A stretch of 64,000 nucleotides of DNA from Leisingera sp. ANG-Vp. GTDB taxonomy: Bacteria > Pseudomonadota > Alphaproteobacteria > Rhodobacterales > Rhodobacteraceae. The position numbers and the translations under genes are program-made. How positions within the stretch are numbered: position 1 is the first letter of the stretch; every line of letters begins with the position of its first letter. Where the stretch lies: positions 1-64,000 of the forward strand of contig NZ_JWLD01000002.1 of NCBI RefSeq assembly GCF_000813725.1. The letters run 5' to 3'. This document shows, in pieces, positions 53,383 through 63,038 of the stretch. The notes under the pieces are model-generated. The model worked only from the letters and a program-made list of their open reading frames with translations, had not been told where the DNA came from and did not search any database.

Positions 53383-54858
53383 ATGGTTTCGCGAGTCATA
53401 CCGGTTGATCCGTTCGACCTGGTAATTTTTGGCGGTACGGGCGATCTCGCGCAGCGCAAGATCCTGCCGGCGCTGTTCCGCCGCCACTGCGCAGGCCAGC
53501 TGCCGGGCGGTGAGCGGGTCATCGGCGCTGCGCGCACTGCGCTGACCAGCGCTGAGTACCGCACCATTGTGGCCGAAGCCATTCGCAGCCACGCCGGTCC
53601 CAAGGCCTGCGGAGGCGGCACCCTGGAAAGCTTCCTGGACCGGGTCAGCTATGTTGCGCTGGATGCACTGGGTGACGAGGGCTGGGACGCGCTTGCGACG
53701 GAATTGAACACCCAAGACAATGCACCAGTACGCCTGTTCTATTTCTCGGTCGGGCCGGGGCTGTTTGGACCTCTTGCCGAGCGTCTCCAGAAATATGGGC
53801 TGGCAAAGGATGACACCCGGATCGTTGTGGAAAAGCCTTTTGGCCGCGATCTCGGCTCGGCGCAGGAACTGAACCGGACGCTGGCCAGCCATTTCCACGA
53901 GGGGCAGATCTACCGGATCGACCATTACCTGGGCAAAGAAACTGTGCAGAACCTGATGGCGGTGCGGTTTGGCAATATGCTTTTCGAGCCCCTGTGGAAC
54001 AGCCAATATGTCGACCATATCCAAATTACTGTCGCGGAAACCGTCGGTGTAGAAGGGCGTGAGGAGTATTACGAACGCGCAGGCGCCATGCGCGATATGA
54101 TGCAAAATCATCTGATGCAGCTTTTATGCCTGATAGCTATGGAGCCACCTGCGAAATTCGATCCCGATGCGGTGCGCGACGAAAAGCTGAAGGTAATCCG
54201 TGCGCTGGATCCGGTGGAGCCGCACCACATCGTGCGCGGCCAGTATCAGGCCCGGCTGGACCCTGAAGATCCGCACCCTTCTTACCGCGGACTGGTCAGC
54301 AACCCGCGCAGCACCACCGAAAGCTACGTGGCACTGAAGGCGCATATCAGCAACTGGAGGTGGGCGGGCACACCGTTCTACCTGCGTACCGGCAAGAGGC
54401 TGGTGAACCGGTCATCGGTGATCAACGTGATGTTCAAGGATGCGCCGCATTCCATTTTCGGCGCTGAAGCAGGGCGGCACGCCAATCACTTGAAGATCCG
54501 CCTGCAGCCGAACGAGGGCATCACCTTGAGTGTGACGATCAAGGAGCCGGGGCAGGGCGGAATGCGGCTTGTCGACGTGCCTTTGGATATGAGCTTTGCC
54601 GAGGCGCTGGGGCCGGAAGGCGGAGACCCGCCGGATGCTTATGAGCGCTTGATCATGGATGTTGTGCGCGGCAACCAGACGTTGTTTATGAGGGGCGACG
54701 AGGTGGAGGCGGCCTGGGCCTGGACAGATCCGGTGATTGCGGGCTGGAAGTCCCGCGGAGATGTGCCTAAACCCTATGAAAGCGGCAGCACCGGACCCGG
54801 CGATGCCGATTTGCTGATGCGCCGGGACGGGCGTGAATGGAGGGGGATAAACCCATGA
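53383..54858 (+). CDS. zwf: Glucose-6-phosphate dehydrogenase
   Basis: 491 residues; oxidises glucose 6-phosphate to 6-phosphogluconolactone with NAD(P). The coenzyme motif is VIFGGTGDLAQRK and the active site YRIDHYLGKETVQN contains the catalytic histidine and lysine. The ATG at 53383 is preceded by AGTAGGA; an upstream in-frame start adds residues without homology. The stop overlaps the pgl ATG (ATGA). First gene of zwf-pgl-pgi, the entry to the Entner-Doudoroff pathway. Confidence 0.95.
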   Translation: MVSRVIPVDPFDLVIFGGTGDLAQRKILPALFRRHCAGQLPGGERVIGAARTALTSAEYRTIVAEAIRSHAGPKACGGGTLESFLDRVSYVALDALGDEGWDALATELNTQDNAPVRLFYFSVGPGLFGPLAERLQKYGLAKDDTRIVVEKPFGRDLGSAQELNRTLASHFHEGQIYRIDHYLGKETVQNLMAVRFGNMLFEPLWNSQYVDHIQITVAETVGVEGREEYYERAGAMRDMMQNHLMQLLCLIAMEPPAKFDPDAVRDEKLKVIRALDPVEPHHIVRGQYQARLDPEDPHPSYRGLVSNPRSTTESYVALKAHISNWRWAGTPFYLRTGKRLVNRSSVINVMFKDAPHSIFGAEAGRHANHLKIRLQPNEGITLSVTIKEPGQGGMRLVDVPLDMSFAEALGPEGGDPPDAYERLIMDVVRGNQTLFMRGDEVEAAWAWTDPVIAGWKSRGDVPKPYESGSTGPGDADLLMRRDGREWRGINP

Positions 54859-55526
54859 AATTCAACGAATACCCTGATCAGGATATGCTGGCGATCGAAG
54901 TGGCAAATGAAATCGCAGGTGATTTGAAGACTCACCTTTTCCACCACGACGGCGCCTCCTTTGCGGTGGCGGGCGGGTCGACGCCAGGGCCGGTTTTTGA
55001 TGATCTTTGCGCGGCTGATCTGGAATGGGACCGGGTGCAGGTTCTGGCCACTGACGAACGCTGGGTGCCCGTGGACAGTGACCGGTCCAATGCGCGGATG
55101 ATCAAATCGCGGCTGCTGCAGGACCGGGCCGCCGCTGCGCAGTTTCTGCCGTTTCATACCGAGGGCCAATCGCCCGAGGATGCGGCGGCTGAACTGGAAA
55201 GCAAAGTGGCGCCGCATTTGCCGCTGTCGGTGCTGCTTCTGGGAATGGGTGAAGACATGCACACTGCATCGCTGTTTCCCGGAGCAATGGGGATTGAGGC
55301 CGCTTTGGCGCCGGACGCTCCGGTGCTGGCAGTGATGCGGCCGGACAGTCAGCCTGAAGCGCGTGTCAGCCTGACAGCCCGGGTGCTGGACGCGGCGATT
55401 GCCAAACATCTTGTCATCTTTGGCGATGCCAAGAGACGGGCGCTGGAGCGGGCGATGTCGATGCCTCCGGAAAATGCGCCCATCCAAGCGGTTTTGTCCG
55501 AGGCTTCCGTCCATTGGGCGCCTTGA
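54855..55526 (+). CDS. pgl: 6-phosphogluconolactonase
   Basis: 229 residues of the glucosamine-6-phosphate isomerase/6-PGL fold. VAGGSTPGPVFDDLC, the VLATDERWVPVDSDRSNARMI stretch and LLGMGEDMHTASLFPG (where many relatives read GxGxDGHTASLFPG) define the family. It hydrolyses the lactone made by Zwf. Its start overlaps the zwf stop by four bases and pgi begins 17 bases after its own stop. Confidence 0.93.
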   Translation: MKFNEYPDQDMLAIEVANEIAGDLKTHLFHHDGASFAVAGGSTPGPVFDDLCAADLEWDRVQVLATDERWVPVDSDRSNARMIKSRLLQDRAAAAQFLPFHTEGQSPEDAAAELESKVAPHLPLSVLLLGMGEDMHTASLFPGAMGIEAALAPDAPVLAVMRPDSQPEARVSLTARVLDAAIAKHLVIFGDAKRRALERAMSMPPENAPIQAVLSEASVHWAP

Positions 55527-55543
55527 ATTCAGGAAAGAAATAC

Positions 55544-57154
55544 ATGTTTACGGTGTTGAAAGCGCTGCACTCCAAGAACTGCAGCGGAAAATTGTTTGAT
55601 TTGTTTGAAGAAAATCCGCACCGCGCTGAAGATTTCAGCGTGCGGCACGACTCGCTGCTGTTTGACTATTCCAAAACCTGGATCACTGCCGAGGTGCGTG
55701 CGGAATTGGTTGCGCTCTGCGAAAGCCGGGGAGTTGCGGACAGGCGCGCAGCGATGTTCCAAGGCGGCCGGATCAATGAAACAGAACAGCGCGCGGTCCT
55801 GCATACGGCCTTGCGAGATCCGGAGGGGCCGGAGCTTTTGGTGGACGGGCAGGATGTCCGGGCGCCGTTGCGCCGGACTTTGCAGCGTATGGAGAAGCTG
55901 GCCCGCCGGGTGCGTTCCGGCGAATTGGCCGCACCGGGGGGGACCTTCACCGATGTCATCAACATCGGAATCGGCGGCTCCGATCTGGGGCCGGTTATGG
56001 CCGCGCTGGCACTGGCACCGTATCACGACGGCCCGCGCTGCCATTTTGTTTCGAACGTGGATGGAGCCCACATTCACGACATCCTGCAGCGGCTTGATCC
56101 CAAGACAACTTTGATCATCGTTTCTTCCAAGAGCTTTACAACGGTCGAGACAATGACAAACGCGGCGACGGCCCGGCGCTGGGTTGAGCGCGGCGGCGGT
56201 GAACCTGCACGCCAGTTTCTGGCCTTGTCGACCTCCGAAGAGGAAACCGGTGCCTTTGGAATCCCTCCGAAGCATGTTTTCGGTTTCGAGGATTGGGTTG
56301 GAGGCCGTTATTCGGTCTGGGGTCCAATCGGGCTGAGTGTGATGCTGGCCGTCGGGCCCGAGCATTTCCGGGACTTCCTGGCCGGCGGCAAAGCCATGGA
56401 TGATCATTTCCGCACCGCGCCCTGGGAACAGAACATGCCGGTGATGCTGGCGCTGACCGGGATATGGCACAATCAGGTTTGCGGACACCCGACCCGCGCG
56501 GTGCTTCCCTACGACCAGCGCCTGCGGCGGCTGCCTGCCTATTTGCAGCAGCTGGAGATGGAGTCGAATGGCAAATCCGTCGCCATGGACGGCGAGACCT
56601 TGTCTTACAGTTCCGGCCCGGTTGTTTGGGGCGAGCCTGGAACCAACGGCCAGCACGCGTTTTACCAGCTCTTGCATCAGGGCACCTCGGTTGTGCCGGC
56701 TGAGTTCATGGTAGCAGCCAAGGGGCATGAGCCCGAGTTGGAGCCGCATCACCAGCTTCTGGTGGTGAACTGCCTGGCTCAGTCCGAGGCGCTTATGCGC
56801 GGGCGGAGCCTGGAAGAGGCGAGAAAGCTGATGCAGGCCGCCGGTTATGAGGGAGCCGAACTGGAGCAGCAAGCCAGACACCGGGTCTTTCCCGGAAACC
56901 GGCCTTCCACCACTTTGATGTACCCGCAGCTGACTCCGTATGTTCTGGGGCAGATCATTGCCCTTTATGAGCACAGGGTTTTTGCCGAAGGGGTGATCCT
57001 CGGCATCAATTCCTTTGACCAATGGGGGGTGGAACTGGGCAAGGAGCTGGCAGATTCACTGCTGCCGATGCTTTCAGGGGGCACTCCTGCAGAGGGCAAG
57101 GACGGCTCTACCTGCGCGTTGCTCAGTTTCGCGCGCCAGCACAGCCGGAAATGA
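55544..57154 (+). CDS. pgi: Glucose-6-phosphate isomerase
   Basis: 536 residues; interconverts glucose and fructose 6-phosphates, letting Entner-Doudoroff users recycle fructose phosphate. The PGI signatures are NIGIGGSDLGPVMAA, SKSFTTVETMTNA, FGFEDWVGGRYSVWGPIGLS and EMESNGKSVAMDG with the base glutamate region, and GINSFDQWGVELGK. The ATG at 55544 has AGGAAAG seven bases upstream, better than the in-frame TTG at 55514. Last gene of the operon, followed by a long hairpin. Confidence 0.95.
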   Translation: MFTVLKALHSKNCSGKLFDLFEENPHRAEDFSVRHDSLLFDYSKTWITAEVRAELVALCESRGVADRRAAMFQGGRINETEQRAVLHTALRDPEGPELLVDGQDVRAPLRRTLQRMEKLARRVRSGELAAPGGTFTDVINIGIGGSDLGPVMAALALAPYHDGPRCHFVSNVDGAHIHDILQRLDPKTTLIIVSSKSFTTVETMTNAATARRWVERGGGEPARQFLALSTSEEETGAFGIPPKHVFGFEDWVGGRYSVWGPIGLSVMLAVGPEHFRDFLAGGKAMDDHFRTAPWEQNMPVMLALTGIWHNQVCGHPTRAVLPYDQRLRRLPAYLQQLEMESNGKSVAMDGETLSYSSGPVVWGEPGTNGQHAFYQLLHQGTSVVPAEFMVAAKGHEPELEPHHQLLVVNCLAQSEALMRGRSLEEARKLMQAAGYEGAELEQQARHRVFPGNRPSTTLMYPQLTPYVLGQIIALYEHRVFAEGVILGINSFDQWGVELGKELADSLLPMLSGGTPAEGKDGSTCALLSFARQHSRK

Positions 57155-57156
57155 TA

Positions 57157-57201
57157 CCGGCAGCGGCAGAGCCGGCCGGCTGCTGGCTCTGTCGCTGCCG
57201 G
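57157..57201. terminator. Long hairpin between pgi and the secreted-protein gene
   Basis: Bases 57157-57173 pair with 57185-57201 over 17 positions with a single G-U, around an 11-base loop, starting two bases past the pgi stop and ending just before the convergent stop at 57206. It can serve both genes. Confidence 0.75.
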
Positions 57202-57205
57202 GGGC

Positions 57206-57688
57206 CTAGGGAAAAGTCACGCGGCCAGTGAATTTGTTGGTCAGCGCTCCGCTGGCAGGATCGGCGAGCGAGGAATACGTTCCGCTGCCTTGCGCGATTT
57301 CCCAGTTGCCGGTTCCGCCGGTCAGGGTCCATCGGCCGGACATGGCGCCATCTGTGCCCAGGCGCTCTGCGGTCCAGCGCAGGACAGCCTTGTCTCCGTT
57401 GCGGTCGGTGAAGGCGCAGACACCGCTGCCTGAAACGGTTTTCCCGAGAACTTCCACCGCACCGAAGCAGGGGCCGGAAGCGCCGTGCAGCGGATGGCTG
57501 GGATTTTGCATTTCAAGGGCGTCGTACGTGCTGCTGATTTGCATCAGGGTATGGTCTCGGGCAATTTCCACAGAGGAGGCCTTGAGAATCCCGGTGCCCT
57601 TGCCGGGCTCGTTCCAGGTCGTTTCGGCCAGGCAGGCGCCCGCGGGGAAAACGATGAGCGCTGCTGTGATCAAGCGTTGGCATGTCAT
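57206..57688 (-). CDS. Secreted hypothetical protein
   Basis: 160 residues. The N terminus MTCQRLITAALIVFPAGACLAE is a good Sec signal peptide, cleaved after about residue 21. The mature part is beta-rich, with paired cysteines (GPCFGAVEV and GVCAFTD), a WTLTGGTGNWEIAQGSGTYSS stretch and FTGRVTFP at the end, suggesting a barrel or sandwich fold. AGGGGG precedes the ATG at 57688; the open frame upstream lacks a signal. No family named with confidence. Confidence 0.75.
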   Translation of the reverse strand: MTCQRLITAALIVFPAGACLAETTWNEPGKGTGILKASSVEIARDHTLMQISSTYDALEMQNPSHPLHGASGPCFGAVEVLGKTVSGSGVCAFTDRNGDKAVLRWTAERLGTDGAMSGRWTLTGGTGNWEIAQGSGTYSSLADPASGALTNKFTGRVTFP

Positions 57689-57845
57689 ATGGGTCCCCCT
57701 TGGGATGGCAGCTGACACTTACTTGGGTGCAAGCCAAGTGTAGCACAGTTTTCCGAAGCCAAGCCGCCAAGAAATTCGGCGCTCCGACATCCTGAACCGC
57801 AGGGAGGATCGCATTAAGCAAGCTGTTGAGAAGTAAGGGGAACTA

Positions 57846-57919
57846 TGGAGCGGGTAGCGGGAATCGAACCCGCGCGTTCAGCTTGGGAAGCTGACAGGCT
57901 ACCATTACATCATACCCGC
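57846..57919 (-). tRNA. tRNA-Gly (anticodon CCC)
   Basis: 74 nucleotides including an encoded CCA. The acceptor arm GCGGGTA / TACCCGC, the D-arm with AATGGTA, the anticodon stem TCAGC / GCTGA around TTCCCAA (anticodon CCC), and the T-arm GCGGG-TTCGATT-CCCGC all pair. It reads GGG codons. Confidence 0.97.
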
Positions 57920-57931
57920 CTGTGGAGAGCA

Positions 57932-57960
57932 GGAGTATGCTGCAGCGCCAATGAGGTCAA
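57932..57960 (-). promoter_or_regulatory. Promoter of the tRNA-Gly gene
   Basis: On the minus strand TTGACC (57960-57955) and TACTCC (57937-57932) are 17 bases apart. The predicted start is about six bases before the mature tRNA end. The -35 lies in the loop of the inverted repeat at 57939-57972. Confidence 0.5.
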
Positions 57961-57972
57961 GGGCGCTGCAGC
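57939..57972 (-). terminator. Inverted repeat after the corrinoid-activator gene
   Basis: GCTGCAGCGCC (57939-57949) and GGCGCTGCAGC (57962-57972) are perfectly complementary over 11 bases with a 12-base loop. It begins 32 bases past the stop at 58005 and probably ends that transcript, while enclosing the -35 of the tRNA promoter. Confidence 0.55.
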
Positions 57973-58004
57973 GGAAATTTCAATGCGGTCAACCGGACTG
58001 GCGA

Positions 58005-60053
58005 TCAGCCCCGGCGGCGGCGGCGGCGGCCTCCGCCTGCACCTTCGCTGTCGCCTCCGCCGGTGTTGAAGTTCACCTGCGGGAGCGTCACCACGGTCTC
58101 CAGGATCGGGAAAGGATCAGCCGAGTTCGGAATGGCGGATGCATTGACGAAATGCTCCTGGAAGCGGGGTTCCACGGCGGTTTCGATCTTCTCGATGTTG
58201 CGGACGGTTTCTTCGATCTCGCCGCGCGCTTCGGTGTTCAGGAGCGCAATGCGGGCACCGGTGCCTGCGGCGTTACCGGCCGAAGTGACCTTGTCCAGCA
58301 CACAGTCGGGGATCATGCCCAGCACCATCGCGTGCTTGGCCGAGATATGCGCGCCGAAGGCGCCGGCCAGCACCACCCGGTCGACTTTCTCAACGCCGAA
58401 TTTGTCCATCAGCAGACGCGCGCCGGAGTAGAGCGCGGCCTTGGCCATCTGGATGGCGCGGATGTCCGGGTTGGTGACAGTGATGGTCGGGCCGCCCTCG
58501 GCAGAGCCGTCCCACAGCAGATAAGCGTTGGTGCGCCCGTCCGCGATGCAGCGGGCGGAGCCGGTCTGCTCCGCCGAGCCGATCAGGCCGGAGGCATCCA
58601 GCACTCCTGCCAGGCGCATTTCGGCAATTGCTTCGATAATGCCTGAGCCGCAGATGCCGGTGATGCCGGTGGTGGCAATGGAGGCGGCAAAGCCGTCTTC
58701 ATCCGACCAGATTTCCGAGCCGATGACGCGGAACCGGGGCTCTTTGGTTTCGGGGTTGATCTCGACGCGTTCGATGGCGCCGGGCGCGGCGCGCTGGCCG
58801 CTGGAAATCTGGGCACCCTCAAAGGCCGGTCCAGTGGGCGAGGAACAGGCCAGAACCTTTTCCTTGTTGCCCAGCAGGATCTCGGCGTTGGTGCCCACGT
58901 CCACCACCAGCACCAGGTCTTCGGATTTGTCTGGGGCCTCGGAAAGGGCCACCGCAGCCGCGTCGGCGCCCACGTGGCCGGCGATACAGGGCAGCAGGTA
59001 CACGCGGGCGGCGGGGTGGATGTTCAGGTCCAGCTCAACCGCGCGCAGCGCCAGAGCGTTGGAGGTCCCTAGTGCAAAGGGGGCCTGGCCCAGCTCAAAT
59101 GGGTCAATCCCGAGGAACAGGTGGTGCATCACCGGGTTGCAGACGAACACCGCGTCGACGATCAGCGCCTTGTCGATCTCTGCTTCCGAGGCGATCTGGG
59201 TGAACAGCGCGTTCATGCCTTCGCGCACGGCGTTGGTCATTTCGACGTCGCCGCCCTTGTTCATCATCGAGTAGCTGACCCGGCTCATCAGGTCTTCACC
59301 GAAGCGGATCTGCGGGTTCATGATGCCGGAGGAGGCCACCACTTCACCCGTTTTCAGATCGCACAGATGCGCCGCGATGGTGGTGGAGCCGAGGTCGACG
59401 GCGAGGCCGTAAACGGTGCCCTCATAGTAGCCGGGCCAGATATGCATGATCTTGGGCGGATGGCTTTCGTCGCCCAGGTGCACGGCCACGGTGACCTTCC
59501 AGCCGCCCTTGCGCAGGATCGGCTGCATGCACTGCAGGATGTGAAGGTCGGTCTTGACGCCCTTGAGGTCCCACTGGGTTTCCAATGCCTCGATCAGCCG
59601 CTCCATGTCGCCCGAGGGCTTGTGCATGTCGGGCTCTTCGACCTCGACATAAAACAGGCGGGTGGAAGGGTTCATGGTAATGTCGCGGGCCTCGGCGCGT
59701 TTGCGCACCACCTGGCGGTGGACCTGGCTTTCCGGCGGCACGTCCACAACGATGTCGCCCTGGATTGTCGCCTGGCAGCCCAGGCGGCGGCCGTCGATCA
59801 GGCCGCGCTTGTCCTTGTAGCGCTGCTCAACCTTGTTCCACTCGCTCAGCGCGCCTTCTTCGACGGTGACACCGTGTTTGGGGAACTCGCCGTAAGACGG
59901 GGTGATCTGGCACTTTGAACAGATGCCGCGGCCGCCGCAGACCGAGTCGAGGTCGACCCCAAGCTGCCGCGCGGCGGTCAGGATCGGGGTGCCGGCCGGA
60001 AAACGTCCGCGCTTGCCGGAGGGGGTAAACACAACGAGGGGTTCGTCAGTCAT
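58005..60053 (-). CDS. RACo/RamA-family activator of corrinoid proteins (ASKHA ferredoxin)
   Basis: 682 residues. An N-terminal plant-type 2Fe-2S domain has the cysteines CGGRGICSKC and LGCQA; a linker leads to an ASKHA ATPase domain (DUF4445) with VYGLAVDLGSTTIAAHL, LVVDVGTNAEILLG and VVLAGAFGAH. These proteins use ATP to re-reduce inactive Co(II) corrinoid in methyltransferase systems. No corrinoid protein or methyltransferase gene is beside it, so its partner is elsewhere. The C terminus is a glycine-rich tail ending in six arginines encoded by a CGG repeat. ATG at 60053 precedes the ferredoxin domain. Confidence 0.9.
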   Translation of the reverse strand: MTDEPLVVFTPSGKRGRFPAGTPILTAARQLGVDLDSVCGGRGICSKCQITPSYGEFPKHGVTVEEGALSEWNKVEQRYKDKRGLIDGRRLGCQATIQGDIVVDVPPESQVHRQVVRKRAEARDITMNPSTRLFYVEVEEPDMHKPSGDMERLIEALETQWDLKGVKTDLHILQCMQPILRKGGWKVTVAVHLGDESHPPKIMHIWPGYYEGTVYGLAVDLGSTTIAAHLCDLKTGEVVASSGIMNPQIRFGEDLMSRVSYSMMNKGGDVEMTNAVREGMNALFTQIASEAEIDKALIVDAVFVCNPVMHHLFLGIDPFELGQAPFALGTSNALALRAVELDLNIHPAARVYLLPCIAGHVGADAAAVALSEAPDKSEDLVLVVDVGTNAEILLGNKEKVLACSSPTGPAFEGAQISSGQRAAPGAIERVEINPETKEPRFRVIGSEIWSDEDGFAASIATTGITGICGSGIIEAIAEMRLAGVLDASGLIGSAEQTGSARCIADGRTNAYLLWDGSAEGGPTITVTNPDIRAIQMAKAALYSGARLLMDKFGVEKVDRVVLAGAFGAHISAKHAMVLGMIPDCVLDKVTSAGNAAGTGARIALLNTEARGEIEETVRNIEKIETAVEPRFQEHFVNASAIPNSADPFPILETVVTLPQVNFNTGGGDSEGAGGGRRRRRRG
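58012..58029 (+). repeat. CGG trinucleotide repeat (six units)
   Basis: Six perfect CGG units at the 3' end of the RACo-family gene encode its poly-arginine tail. Such repeats can change length by slippage; a change by whole units would keep the frame. Confidence 0.8.
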
Positions 60054-60205
60054 GCCTGTGGCCTTCTCATTCCGCAATTTAGGCGGAGCATATGGGCTTT
60101 TGCGGCAAGCGAAAGGCAATGCGCGGCATTTTCCCGTCTGCCGGCGCCATTTTTGAATATTTGATGACTTTGGGATGCGGAATTTCAGCGGTCCGGAGGG
60201 GTGAA

Positions 60206-61366
60206 TTACTGCCGGCTTTCAACCTCTTCCAGCCACGACAGAATCTCTGTTCTGCTGCTGTCCAGCCGGGGGGCAGGGGAACGGGTTGAGGGATCCGCCA
60301 GGCCGCTCATCTTGATCGGGTTGCCTGCGGCCGTGTAGGCCGCCTTTCCGTCTTCTCCCAGCACGCTGACCACCATGTTCCGGGCAAGGATCTGCGGATC
60401 TTCCATCACTTGGTCAACTGTCTGGATCGGCCCCGTGGGGATGCCTGCTTCTGCCAGCAAGGCAATCCAATGGTCTTTGCGGCTGCCAAGCGTCACAGCT
60501 TCGATCAGGCGTTTCAAAAGCCGGGCATTCTCGCAGCGCGCCGGATTTGTGGCAAAGCGCGGGTCTTCAGCAAGCGGCAGCTGCAGCACCGTACAAAGTT
60601 TGCCAAAAAGCGCATCGTTGCCGGCTGCAACCACGAACAGGCCGTCGGAGGCATGGAAGGTTTCAAAAGGCGTGATCGACGGGTGCCGGGCGCCCGAGGG
60701 CTGCGGTGCGTCCCCCGTTACCGAAGTGATTGCGATTGCGTGTTCAAGAAGGGCCAGCTGGCTATCCAGCATGGCGACATCGACGAATTTGCCCTTGCCG
60801 GTTTTCTGAACCTCGAGCAATGCTGCGAGAATACCGTGACCCAGAAACATGCCAGCCACGATGTCTCCGATCGAGGCGCCGACCCGCAAAGGCTCGCGGT
60901 TCTTTTCGCCGGTGATCGACATCACCCCGCCGCGGGCCTGCACCACCATGTCATAGGCCGGTTTCTGCGCGTCCGGGCCGGTATGGCCAAACCCGGACAC
61001 TGCGCCATAGATCAGACGGGGGTGTTTCGCATGCAGATCTTCCCAGCTGTACCCAAGCCGCTGCATAACCCCGGGACGGTAATTCTCAAGCAGCACGTCA
61101 GACTGAACCAGCAGCCGTTCAAAAACCGCGCGGTCTTTCGGCAGTTTCAAGTCCAGCGCGATGCTTTGCTTGCCGTGGTTGATGGTGGCGAAGTAAGCGC
61201 TTTGTCCATTTTTGAAGGGCGGGAAGGCGCGGGTGTCGTCACCTTCGCCGGGGCGTTCCACCTTGATCACCCGGGCCCCCAGGTCTGACAGGATCATTGA
61301 GCAGTAAGGCCCTGCAAGAACGTGCGTGAGGTCCAGAACGGTGACGTTTTCCAATGGGCCGGGCAT
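60206..61366 (-). CDS. CaiB/BaiF family (class III) CoA-transferase
   Basis: 386 residues. VLDLTHVLAGPYCSMILSDLGA, RVIKVERPGEGDDTR and LENYRPGVMQRLGY are class III signatures; the catalytic aspartate is in KPAYDMVVQARGG and GDIVAGMFLGHGIL follows. Members move CoA between carboxylic acids such as formate/oxalate, mesaconate or carnitine; the substrate cannot be assigned. The ATG at 61366 is chosen because the family begins there; the longer frame overlaps guaB antisense. Divergent from guaB. Confidence 0.9.
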   Translation of the reverse strand: MPGPLENVTVLDLTHVLAGPYCSMILSDLGARVIKVERPGEGDDTRAFPPFKNGQSAYFATINHGKQSIALDLKLPKDRAVFERLLVQSDVLLENYRPGVMQRLGYSWEDLHAKHPRLIYGAVSGFGHTGPDAQKPAYDMVVQARGGVMSITGEKNREPLRVGASIGDIVAGMFLGHGILAALLEVQKTGKGKFVDVAMLDSQLALLEHAIAITSVTGDAPQPSGARHPSITPFETFHASDGLFVVAAGNDALFGKLCTVLQLPLAEDPRFATNPARCENARLLKRLIEAVTLGSRKDHWIALLAEAGIPTGPIQTVDQVMEDPQILARNMVVSVLGEDGKAAYTAAGNPIKMSGLADPSTRSPAPRLDSSRTEILSWLEEVESRQ

Positions 61367-61424
61367 GGCTAAATCCTGCAACGTTTCCTCAGCTTTTGTG
61401 ATACGCGGCCGGGCTGCGCACGCC

Positions 61425-61430
61425 TTGACA
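61425..61430 (+). promoter_or_regulatory. Possible -35 element for guaB
   Basis: A perfect TTGACA lies in the divergent spacer, 123 bases before the guaB ATG. The hexamer 17 bases on (AGAGTT) is a poor -10, so support is limited. Confidence 0.3.
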
Positions 61431-61549
61431 CAGATCAGCCGAAGCCAAGAGTTTTGCTGCACCGCAGGAATTCTTGCCGGGAGGCTCTTTTCCCCCGCAC
61501 CGAACTGTGCCATAGGGTCACCGCCAAACGGGGTTATGCATGGGGATGA

Positions 61550-63001
<1,452 letters not shown>

Positions 63002-63038
63002 GAACCATGCTGGCCGTTTGCAACAAGAGGGCAGGGGC

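Noticed and set aside
55529-57022. A 497-codon open frame opposite pgi
   Set aside because: Antisense shadow of a well-supported gene, without recognisable domains.
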